From assembly GCA_021847015.1 (NCBI GenBank), contig JAJZVW010000001.1, positions 186,001-250,000 of the forward strand: a DNA stretch of 64,000 nucleotides, given 5' to 3'. Position numbers and translations under genes: made by a program. The notes under the pieces are model-generated. The model ran no database searches. It was not told the DNA's origin and saw only the letters and a program-made list of their open reading frames with translations. Positions 57,296 through 64,000 of this stretch are shown here, piece by piece (the stretch's first letter is position 1; each line of letters opens with the position of its first letter). This DNA is from Pseudomonadota bacterium (GTDB lineage: Bacteria; Pseudomonadota; Alphaproteobacteria; Rhodospirillales; Magnetospirillaceae).

Positions 57296-58627
57296 ATGAA
57301 CGCGACGGCGTTCGGCAACCGACCTCAGGAAGTGGTCACACCGGAGACCCTGCTTTACGATGCGGCCGAGCGGATCGGGCGCATCCGTGAAGGGCGAACC
57401 GCAGTCCACATCCACCTGTCGGAGCTCCTTCCCCGAAACCGCGACGACGCGAAGATTCGAGTGGCCACCCGGCTGTTCGAATCCATGGTCGACGTCTACC
57501 GCGGCCAGATGTTCCTTCTCACCAACTCCGACATCGTTCTGGTCTGCAAAGATGCCCGCCTGGCCGACCTCGACGCCACTGTCTACAAGCTGAGAGCGCT
57601 GTTCGCCAAAGATCCGTTGACCTATACCCAGTCGGCGGAAGGCGAAGACCGCTTCGTTACCTTTTACGACCTGGAATCGCAGTACGACGCGTTTTTTTCG
57701 CTTTGCGCGCAAATGCGCGACGACGGGAAAAAGCGCCAGGCCGATCAACGGGCCGCGCGCTATATCCGGGAACTGGACGCGGCTTCTCTCAGCGCCGTCG
57801 TGGAGCGGATCGCCGCCACCGACATTGCCAGTGTCGTCCGCCGTCAGCCCTGCGTCCGCATCGCCGGAAAAGGCCACGCCGAGGTCGAGTTCCAGGAATT
57901 CTACATGTCGATCGGCGACCTCCAGAAGACGCTCGCCCCCGACGTCAACCTGCTCTCCAACCGGTGGCTGTTCCAACACCTGTCCCAGGCGCTTGACCTG
58001 CGCGTGCTGTCGGCCCTGAAGGACGCGGGCTTCCGCAAATCGCCGGCGGCGTTCTCGGTCAACCTCAACATGGCGACGGTGGAGACGGACGTTTTCAAAC
58101 AGTTTTTCCGCTCGCTGGCCGGCCGGGCGGGTCTGCTGGTCGAATTCCAACTGATCGACATGTTCAACAACCTCGACACCTTTTTCCGCACCCGTGACGC
58201 GCTTCGGGCGCAGGGCTGCAAGACGGTGCTGGATGGAATGACGCCGATCACGTTGCAGTTCATGGACGTCGAACTCTACGACACGGATTTCGTGAAAGTG
58301 ATGTGGAGCCCGGACATGGCCGACGCGAGCCAGACCGCCGAGCTCCGGCACGCCTTGGGGCCGGTCGGTTTCGAGCGGATCGTCCTGACCCGTTGCGACA
58401 CCGAGGCCGCCGTCGCCTGGGGATTGGAACTCGGAATCCACCACTTCCAGGGCCATTTCCTCGACTCGATGGCGGCCGCCGTGACCATGCCCCAATGCGG
58501 CAAGTCGTCGGACTGCACGCTGGCTCAATGCACCCAGCGCCACGGGGTCATTTCGGGCCCGTTGCGTGCGGCATGCCCCAATCCGGACATGCTCGACGCC
58601 TTTCCGCCGCTGAAAGCGCTGCGTTGA
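57296..58627 (+). CDS. Degenerate EAL-fold protein with unusual N-terminal domain, twin 1
   Basis: The product has 443 residues. Residues 35-115 (AVHIHLSELLPRNR ... TNSDIVLVCKD ... VYKLRALFAKDPL) read like a ruined GGDEF half. From about 190 the order of elements follows EAL, but the catalytic sites are gone: EAL becomes EFY in FQEFYMSIGD, the mid Glu strand reads VEFQL, and DDFG reads LDGM. The ending ERIVLTRCDTEAAVAWGLELGIHHFQGHFLDS keeps the family close. No enzyme activity is expected; a binding or scaffold role is inferred. A Cys-rich tail (QCGKSSDCTLAQC) is unique to this twin. The strong ggggggaac ribosome site fixes ATG 57296. The paralog follows after 7 bp. Confidence 0.75.
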   Translation: MNATAFGNRPQEVVTPETLLYDAAERIGRIREGRTAVHIHLSELLPRNRDDAKIRVATRLFESMVDVYRGQMFLLTNSDIVLVCKDARLADLDATVYKLRALFAKDPLTYTQSAEGEDRFVTFYDLESQYDAFFSLCAQMRDDGKKRQADQRAARYIRELDAASLSAVVERIAATDIASVVRRQPCVRIAGKGHAEVEFQEFYMSIGDLQKTLAPDVNLLSNRWLFQHLSQALDLRVLSALKDAGFRKSPAAFSVNLNMATVETDVFKQFFRSLAGRAGLLVEFQLIDMFNNLDTFFRTRDALRAQGCKTVLDGMTPITLQFMDVELYDTDFVKVMWSPDMADASQTAELRHALGPVGFERIVLTRCDTEAAVAWGLELGIHHFQGHFLDSMAAAVTMPQCGKSSDCTLAQCTQRHGVISGPLRAACPNPDMLDAFPPLKALR

Positions 58628-58634
58628 TACGCCG

Positions 58635-59864
58635 ATGACGAAATCCCCTCTCGCCGGCCAGGAAAATTTGCTGCTGGATTATCTGCAGCGGCTGGAGCGC
58701 CATCGCAGCGACCGCCGCGCCGTGCACATCCACATGTCCCGGTTGCAGCCGACCAACCGGCGGGGCAATCACCTGCAAATGGCCGCCAGCGCCTTCGACC
58801 ATCTGGTGAAAATGCTGCACGCCCAGCTTTTCACCCTGGCCAACGCGGACCTTATGGTCGTCTACAAGACGCCGGTCCAGGACGACATCGAGGCGGCCAT
58901 CGTCAAGCTGCGTTTCCTTTTCGCCGACGATCCGCTGATGGCCGAGGATCGCGGCACGTCCTTTTGCACCTGGTATTCCCTGGAACGCGAATACCAGCAG
59001 CTTGTCGGACTGGCGCGGCGGATGCTGCAGGACGAGATCGAACGGCATCGCTCCGCACAGCAGAAGGCGACCTCGGCCTTTACCAGCGGCCCGCCGAAAG
59101 GGACGCCGTTCACGCCGGAACTGCTGGCCCAATCCGAGGCGGCGCTGCACCAGGCCGACCTCGCCAATCTGATCCGGCGCCAGGCGGTGTGCGCGCTGGT
59201 CGGCCAGTCTCCGCCGCATCCCGTCTTCCACGAGCTGTTCATTTCCATCAACGACCTCCGGCAGGTCCTGATGCCCTCGGTCAACGTCGCTTCCAGCCCC
59301 TGGCTGTTCCAGCAACTGACCGAGACGCTGGATCGCCGCGTGCTGTCGCTGCTGAACAAACGCGACGACCGCACGCTCGAAGGCGACATCAGCATCAATC
59401 TCAACGTTTCCACCCTGCTGTCGCAGGAATTCCTGACCTTCGACGACAACGTCAAACCGGGGATGCGCGGCACCATCGTGCTCGAACTGCAGAAGGTCGA
59501 TATTTTCGCCGACCTCGGCGCGTACCTCTTCGCCCGCGATTTCGTCCACGACCGCGGCTATCGCATCTGCATCGATGGCCTGACCCTGTCCATGCTGCCC
59601 TTCGTCGACCGGGAACGCCTGGGAGCCGACCTCATCAAGCTGGTCTGGGATCCCGCGATGGAACACCAGAAGGAAACCGCCGTCGAGGCATTGAGGCACT
59701 CCGGCCTGTCCCGGATCGTCCTGTGCCGCTGCGACACCCCGGCCGCCATCGACTTCGGCCAAGCCATGGGTCTTTCCCTGTTCCAGGGGCGGCACATCGA
59801 GAACACCCTGGCAAACGACATCCGGCGGCGGGGAATCGCCCGTGCCCGACCTCGGAGCTATTGA
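58635..59864 (+). CDS. Degenerate EAL-fold protein, twin 2 (tandem paralog)
   Basis: The 409 residues follow twin 1 from end to end. The N-terminal signature AVHIHMSRLQPTNR, the central DLMVVYKTPVQDDIEAAIVKL and LRFLFADDPL, the segment SINDLRQVLMPSVNVASSPWLFQ and the closing SRIVLCRCDTPAAIDFGQAMGLSLFQG are all shared. The EAL catalytic signatures are again lost (ELF for EAL, LELQK for the mid Glu strand, CIDGLTL for DDFG). The Cys-rich tail is absent. Two different but co-translated copies suggest a heterodimer. An ABC exporter gene pair follows after 71 bp on the same strand. Confidence 0.75.
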   Translation: MTKSPLAGQENLLLDYLQRLERHRSDRRAVHIHMSRLQPTNRRGNHLQMAASAFDHLVKMLHAQLFTLANADLMVVYKTPVQDDIEAAIVKLRFLFADDPLMAEDRGTSFCTWYSLEREYQQLVGLARRMLQDEIERHRSAQQKATSAFTSGPPKGTPFTPELLAQSEAALHQADLANLIRRQAVCALVGQSPPHPVFHELFISINDLRQVLMPSVNVASSPWLFQQLTETLDRRVLSLLNKRDDRTLEGDISINLNVSTLLSQEFLTFDDNVKPGMRGTIVLELQKVDIFADLGAYLFARDFVHDRGYRICIDGLTLSMLPFVDRERLGADLIKLVWDPAMEHQKETAVEALRHSGLSRIVLCRCDTPAAIDFGQAMGLSLFQGRHIENTLANDIRRRGIARARPRSY

Positions 59865-59935
59865 CCCCTGCGGGAGCGGCGCGTGACAACAGTCCGGCAT
59901 TTGCCCCCGAGGCCTCCAACCCCATATGGACGCCT

Positions 59936-60709
59936 ATGACACTTTCGGCCATCGACGTGCGGCATCTCCGCAAGACATTCGGCAGCATCGTCGCCGTCGA
60001 TTCGATCAGCTTCACCGTCGCTGCGGGTTCGACCACCGCGCTCCTGGGCGGCAACGGCGCGGGCAAGACCACCACGCTGTCCATGCTGCTCGGGCTTCTC
60101 GTACCGACCGGCGGAAGCATCCGCATATTGGGCGAGGACATGGTGAGGCACCGCTACCGGGTGCTGCCGCGCCTCAATTTTTCCAGCCCCTATGTCGATC
60201 TTCCCCACCGGCTTACCGTTCGGGAAAACCTGACGATCTACGGCCACCTTTACGGTGTCCGCAACCTGAAGGCACGCATCGGCGAATTGGTGGCCGAACT
60301 GGAACTGACGCCGTTCCTCGACCGCGCCTCGGGCAAGTTGTCCGCCGGCCAGAAAACACGGGTGGCCCTGGCCAAGGCCCTCCTCAATCGCCCGGACCTG
60401 CTGTTGCTGGACGAGCCCACGGCATCGCTGGACCCCGATACTGCCGACTGGGTGCGCGCCTACCTGACGGCCTATCGCGACCGGACGGGCGCCACGATCC
60501 TGCTCGCCTCCCACAACATGACCGAGGTGGAGCGCATCTGCGATCATGTGCTGATGATGAAAAGCGGCACCATCGTCGACGAAGGCGCACCCGCCGCGCT
60601 GATCGGCCGCTATGGCCGCGCCACGCTCGAGGAGGTCTTCCTCGACATCGCGCGCGACCGCCCCCGCCCCGGCAACCCGGCCAGCTACGACGAAGAGGCG
60701 GCCCAATGA
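59936..60709 (+). CDS. ABC exporter ATP-binding subunit
   Basis: The 257-residue ATPase has Walker A GGNGAGKTT near residue 37, the signature LSAGQ and Walker B LLLLDEPTASLD. The family layout (ABC-2 type, DrrA/CcmA-like) fits export of a lipid, polysaccharide or drug. ATG 59936 is the only start consistent with the family N-terminus; the ribosome site is weak, so coupling to the upstream genes is possible. Its stop overlaps the permease start (ATGA). The substrate is unknown. Confidence 0.88.
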   Translation: MTLSAIDVRHLRKTFGSIVAVDSISFTVAAGSTTALLGGNGAGKTTTLSMLLGLLVPTGGSIRILGEDMVRHRYRVLPRLNFSSPYVDLPHRLTVRENLTIYGHLYGVRNLKARIGELVAELELTPFLDRASGKLSAGQKTRVALAKALLNRPDLLLLDEPTASLDPDTADWVRAYLTAYRDRTGATILLASHNMTEVERICDHVLMMKSGTIVDEGAPAALIGRYGRATLEEVFLDIARDRPRPGNPASYDEEAAQ

Positions 60710-61503
60710 TCTTTTCCTTCCGCCGGGTCGGCGCCATGGTGCTGCGGCATCTCTATATCCTGCGAGGGTCCTGGCCGCGCGTGCTGGAGATGGCCTATTG
60801 GCCGGCCGTCAACATGGTCGTCTGGGGGTTCACCAGCCAATTCCTCACCCGCCACAGCGACTGGGTGGCACAGGCCGCAGGCGTCCTGATCGGGGCTGTC
60901 CTGCTTTGGGACGTCATGTTCCGCGGCAATCTCGGGGTCTCGTTGTCCCTGCTCGAAGAGATGTGGTCGCGGAACCTCGGGCATTTGTCGGTCAGTCCGT
61001 TACGCCCTTACGAACTGGTCGCGGCCATGCTGACGATGAGCGTAATTCGCACTGTGATCGGCGTCGTACCGGCGGCCGTCCTCGCCATTCCCCTTTACCA
61101 CTACTCGATTTTCACGCTCGGCCTTCCCCTTTTCGCCTTCTGGGCCAATCTGATGGTCACCGGCTGGGTTGTCGGGCTGGGAGTGGCATCGCTGGTGCTG
61201 CGGTTCGGGCTGGGCGCCGAAAGCCTGGCCTGGGTTCTGGTTTTCGCGATCGCGCCGGTCGCGGGGATCTATTACCCCATCTCGGTGTTGCCGGCTTGGC
61301 TGCAACCCGTCGCCTGGGCATTGCCGCCGGCCCACGTGTTCGAAGGCATGCGCGCGATCATGTTCGGGCACGGGTTCCGCGGCGACCTGCTCCTCGGCGC
61401 CAGCGCCCTCAACCTCCTTTACCTGTCGGTGACCGTCGCGCTGTTCCTGAGGACCTACCACGTCGCCCGCATCCGCGGGCTTCTGCTGAACGTGGGAGAG
61501 TGA
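60706..61503 (+). CDS. ABC-2 type exporter permease
   Basis: The 265 residues hold about six membrane helices (for example LVAAMLTMSVIRTVIGVVPAAVLAI and LAWVLVFAIAPVAGIYYPISVLPAW). The segment PISVLPAWLQPVAWALPPAHVFEGMRAIMFG is the classical ABC-2 signature between the last helices. It overlaps the ATPase gene by 4 bp, so the two form one exporter. The frame has no accessory periplasmic protein next to it. The pseudo-EAL twins upstream are the only candidates for regulators. Confidence 0.88.
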   Translation: MIFSFRRVGAMVLRHLYILRGSWPRVLEMAYWPAVNMVVWGFTSQFLTRHSDWVAQAAGVLIGAVLLWDVMFRGNLGVSLSLLEEMWSRNLGHLSVSPLRPYELVAAMLTMSVIRTVIGVVPAAVLAIPLYHYSIFTLGLPLFAFWANLMVTGWVVGLGVASLVLRFGLGAESLAWVLVFAIAPVAGIYYPISVLPAWLQPVAWALPPAHVFEGMRAIMFGHGFRGDLLLGASALNLLYLSVTVALFLRTYHVARIRGLLLNVGE

Positions 61504-61513
61504 CGGCAGACCG

Positions 61514-62017
61514 TCACGCGCCCTTCCTGCGCGCCTCGGTCGCGATCTTCAACAAACAGGCGTCCCGGGACACGCCGCCGTCGGCGGTGTAGTCGAGGGC
61601 ATAGAATCCGCCCTTTTCCATGTCGGGAAACAGGTGAACCGACAGATCGCACCCGGCGGCGCGGTATAGCCAAACCTTTTCCGGCGGCTGGCCGCCCTCC
61701 TCGGAAGGCCGGCCGAGCAGATCGATAGTCTGGGCTTCCGACAATCCGACCAGCTTCGGCGGAAGCGCCTCCTTCCCGGGAACGGCCTTGGCCAGGGATT
61801 TCGGTTCGGCCGGACGTGGCTTCGGCACCGGCGCGGCGCGCAGGGCATCCTGCGCCTCCCCGCTCCGGGCGGAGCCCTGCGGGGCGGCGGACGCCGGCGC
61901 TGTCTTCGAGCCTTCCCAGGGAAAGGGCGGCAGGTTGGCCTCGATCGACGAACAGGCAGCCACGGACACGCCGAGGAGAACGGTATGGGCGATGGAACGG
62001 AGACTGGCGAGCGTCAT
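61514..62017 (-). CDS. Unknown small lipoprotein
   Basis: The 167 residues start with a lipoprotein signal ending VAAC (Cys near residue 20). A Pro/Ala-rich spacer follows, then a compact C-terminal domain (KLVGLSEAQTIDLLGRPSEEG ... EKVWLYRAAGCDLSVHLFPD ... ADGGVSRDACLLKI) that resembles the small SmpA/BamE-like or PsbP-like beta folds without a clear match. Two Cys (about 130 and 158) could form a disulfide. The gene converges on the ABC permease with a 10-bp gap. Function unknown. Confidence 0.65.
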   Translation of the reverse strand: MTLASLRSIAHTVLLGVSVAACSSIEANLPPFPWEGSKTAPASAAPQGSARSGEAQDALRAAPVPKPRPAEPKSLAKAVPGKEALPPKLVGLSEAQTIDLLGRPSEEGGQPPEKVWLYRAAGCDLSVHLFPDMEKGGFYALDYTADGGVSRDACLLKIATEARRKGA

Positions 62018-62239
62018 GCACAGGGACGGGGTTCGGGTCTGGACCAAAGGATTATGCCGTGGCTGCGGTTGGGGACGCAACGGCGGCGAACGGCTGTGAC
62101 AACTGCATGCAAAATTGTGGACGAAGAATGGCGGCTTTGTAGCAAAAAACGTCACTGCCAATAGGAGAATTGCCGACGGCCTGGGCAAGATTGTCCAATA
62201 GGTCTGTTTCCCAACACCCATCGTGGTAGGCACACCACT

Positions 62240-62461
62240 ATGTCCGCCAAGACTATCGCTTCCGCAATCGTTGTCTGTATCGCCCTGACTGGCTGCGAGA
62301 ACATGAGCCGCATGCAACAGCGCGCCCTGTCGGGGGGCGCGATCGGCGCCGCCAGCGGCCTTGCCATCACCGCGCTGACCGGCGGCGCCCCCCTGGCCGG
62401 CGCGCTGATCGGCGCCGCCGGCGGCGCCGCCATCGGCGCCGTCACGACCCCCAAGAAATAG
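62240..62461 (+). CDS. Glycine-zipper lipoprotein
   Basis: The 73 residues are a lipoprotein signal ending ALTGC (Cys near 19) plus a Gly/Ala-rich helix (GGAIGAASGLAITALTGGAP and on) with repeated GxxxG spacing, the glycine-zipper type of small outer-membrane lipoprotein. Such proteins often respond to envelope stress; no specific role can be given. It diverges from the previous lipoprotein gene over 222 bp. A small hairpin gtggt/accac covers its ribosome region. Confidence 0.7.
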   Translation: MSAKTIASAIVVCIALTGCENMSRMQQRALSGGAIGAASGLAITALTGGAPLAGALIGAAGGAAIGAVTTPKK

Positions 62462-62517
62462 CCTTTCGTGCATCGTCCCCGTGCTCCCCGGGGAGGAGGA
62501 CATCATGGGCGGGCTTC

Positions 62518-62762
62518 ATGTCTCGCATTCCATTCGCGCTGTTCGTCATCGCCCCCGTCGCCGCACGGTCGGCGGAGTACGGCCATTGCGCCAGGGTCTC
62601 GCCGCTCGCGTTGCCAGGCCGGCGGCGATTGGGGAAACTATAGGGCGGCACCGAAACGCAATGGTCGCGGCCGCGTTCGCATTCGTCCGCCCGATGAGCT
62701 TTGCCAACGGTTTCGGGGGCTGGGCGCCCATCGCCGGAGGCCCGGCGGAGGGCATCGACTAA
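62518..62762 (+). pseudogene. Possible broken small secreted-protein gene
   Basis: The 367-bp gap 62462-62828 contains no intact gene I can support. A frame from ATG 62518 (MSRIPFALFVIAPVAARSAE) looks like a signal peptide with high third-position GC and stops at 62643. A second high-GC3 stretch in another frame (VAAAFAFVRPMSFANGFGGW) ends at 62762. A strong ggggaggaggac at 62490-62501 precedes ATG 62505 of that second frame. One indel near 62620-62650 would join the two, suggesting a decayed gene or chance. Confidence 0.25.
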
Positions 62763-62828
62763 CTCGCTCTTAATTCCGGGCCGGTTAGGAATCGCTGAAC
62801 CAGCGTCTGCAACACTGGAGGCAAACCG

Positions 62829-63548
62829 ATGGCTACGGCGGTCGTCCTGGTCGACGACGACGATCTCTTCCGCGAATCACTTGGGCGCAACCTCGCCGAT
62901 GCGGGCTACGACGTGCGGGATTTTGGCCGTGGCACCGCGGCTCTCGATCATCTGCTCTCGGGCGCCGCCGCCAATCTGGTCATCCTGGACTGGAAGATGC
63001 CGGAAATGAACGGCATCGAGGTGCTCAAGCGTATCCGCGCCGCCTGCCTGGATGTCCCCGCGATTTTCCTCACGGCGCTGACCGACCAGATTTACGAGGA
63101 GGCGGCGCTCGCCACCGGAGCGGTCGATTTCGTCGAGAAGAGCCGGAGCTTTTCCATCCTGGAGAAGCGCATCGGCTTGATCCTGGAGGGAGCCAAGGCC
63201 CGCGGCGGCCCGGTCAACGATTCCGAGACCGTGATCCTGGGCGAGCTGACCCTCAAGCTGAAAACCAGCCGGGCGACGTGGCTGGAGCGCCCGGTCGAGT
63301 TGACCCTTACGGAATTCAAGATCGTCCATTTGATGGCCGCCAAGGCCGGCGAGGACGTGTCCTATCGGGAAATTTACGATCTGGTGCATGGGGCGGGCTT
63401 CCTCGCCGGTGCCGGCCCCGAGGGCTTCCGGGCCAATGTGCGGACGTTCGTCAAACGCATCCGGCAGAAATTCCGCGACGTGGATTCCGATTTCGACCAG
63501 ATCGGCAACTATGCCGGCTTCGGCTATCGCTGGAAAGCCGATGCGTGA
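62829..63548 (+). CDS. OmpR-family response regulator, ChvI-like
   Basis: The 239-residue regulator has a receiver (acidic DDDD near residue 9, phospho-acceptor Asp in VILDWKMPEMNG, Thr in FLTALT, Lys in VEKSRS instead of KPF) and a winged-helix output (about 145-235, ELTLTEFKIVHLMAA...). It pairs with the kinase gene that overlaps its stop by 8 bp. In alphaproteobacteria ChvI/ChvG-type pairs govern envelope and carbon responses; the assignment is by similarity of pattern. The ribosome site tggagg is at 62815-62820. Confidence 0.8.
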   Translation: MATAVVLVDDDDLFRESLGRNLADAGYDVRDFGRGTAALDHLLSGAAANLVILDWKMPEMNGIEVLKRIRAACLDVPAIFLTALTDQIYEEAALATGAVDFVEKSRSFSILEKRIGLILEGAKARGGPVNDSETVILGELTLKLKTSRATWLERPVELTLTEFKIVHLMAAKAGEDVSYREIYDLVHGAGFLAGAGPEGFRANVRTFVKRIRQKFRDVDSDFDQIGNYAGFGYRWKADA

Positions 63549-64000
63549 CAGCCTGTCCCGGGCCGCGCGATCCCTCGCCGCGCGGCTCGCGCTGGTGGTG
63601 GCGGCGTTCACCGCCGTGCCGATTTTCGTCTACGGCGAGTTCTCGGCGGCAGAGGGCGCCAAAAAGGCGCTGTTGCTGTCCCGGCTTCAGGCTGAAGGCC
63701 AATTGATCGCGCGGGGATTATCCCAAGGCTTGGCCCACCTGGACGCGCCGTCGGTGGTCGAAACCCGCACCGTGCTCGAAAACCTCGACCCCAAGGGCGT
63801 GAACGTCCGCCTGCTGCTGCGGCCGATGCCGAAGCCCCGAAAAGCGGCGAAGAGACCCCGGGAGCGGGAGCAGCCGGCGCCGTCTCCGGACGAGCCCCAA
63901 CCGCTTTACCTTGTCGGCGCGGTGCCGGCGCTCGCCGCCGACGAGGTGGACGCCGAACGTGAGAAGCTGGCGTCCGCCGGCATCCTCAAAGCGATCCCCG
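63541..64000 (+). CDS. Sensor histidine kinase, ChvG-like, 3'-truncated by the window edge
   Basis: The first 153 residues are visible. One membrane helix (SLAARLALVVAAFTAVPIFVYG) is followed by a periplasmic segment with a basic, Pro-rich insertion (PKPRKAAKRPREREQPAPSP) and no kinase core yet. Pairing with the response regulator just upstream, with an 8-bp overlap, identifies it as a sensor kinase. The catalytic domains lie beyond 64000. Confidence 0.7.
   Translation, partial: MRDSLSRAARSLAARLALVVAAFTAVPIFVYGEFSAAEGAKKALLLSRLQAEGQLIARGLSQGLAHLDAPSVVETRTVLENLDPKGVNVRLLLRPMPKPRKAAKRPREREQPAPSPDEPQPLYLVGAVPALAADEVDAEREKLASAGILKAIP

Overview
The window is chromosomal DNA of a GC-rich alphaproteobacterium. 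A Magnetospirillum-like member of the Rhodospirillales fits best. The supports are a class I lysyl-tRNA synthetase, bamD next to recN, a flagellar locus containing MotE, a DUF6468-type protein, FliL and FliM beside CheY and CheZ, an intracellular PHA depolymerase, and a ChvI/ChvG-like two-component pair. No magnetosome, phage or CRISPR genes are visible. The mobile signal consists of four short dispersed elements with matching ends.

Layout. 1-3051: the end of a CheC-like gene, then a PAS-GGDEF-EAL protein behind a striking repeat. 3059-9239: an EF-hand protein, a DinG-type helicase, a GH10 xylanase and two tandem 2-oxoglutarate oxygenases. 9424-15420: lysS, bamD, recN and a PAS histidine kinase. 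15392-19450: a CBS protein, a PHA depolymerase, and an operon that looks dedicated to nitric oxide or oxygen stress (hemerythrin, NnrS-like membrane protein, frameshifted DUF2249 protein) with an FNR-type box. 19809-24583: alaS, an unknown lipoprotein, speE and speD. 24828-35870: a divergent flagellar locus. fliL-fliM-DUF6468-motE-cheY-cheZ and a giant periplasmic repeat protein lie on the minus strand; flgF-flgG-flgA-flgH lie on the plus strand behind a sigma-54 type promoter.

35957-40640 is a P-type ATPase island with three HMA_2-type proteins, a DUF5132-like protein and a small helical protein. 41395-46255 holds galU, ugd, a periplasmic propeller protein and pgm, which together supply UDP-glucose and UDP-glucuronate for surface polysaccharide. 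46389-56245 is mostly housekeeping: DUF2934, a gamma-glutamylcyclotransferase-like protein, a SPOR-tailed D,D-carboxypeptidase, clpS-clpA, a diguanylate cyclase, lipB, tRNA-Leu(GAG) and ettA. 56369-64000 holds a PP2A-like phosphatase, a tandem pair of related proteins built on a degenerate EAL fold, an ABC-2 exporter, two small lipoproteins and the ChvI/ChvG-like pair, whose kinase runs off the window.

The most distinctive items are: the twin pseudo-EAL proteins upstream of an ABC exporter (57296-61503); a MITE-like family with 17-bp ends and 9-bp target duplications; the AMIN/TPR-type protein of the flagellar operon; the HMA_2/DUF5132/P-type ATPase island; and the 21-bp-periodic operator-like repeat before the first GGDEF-EAL gene. 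All function calls come from reading motifs by eye; no database search was made.
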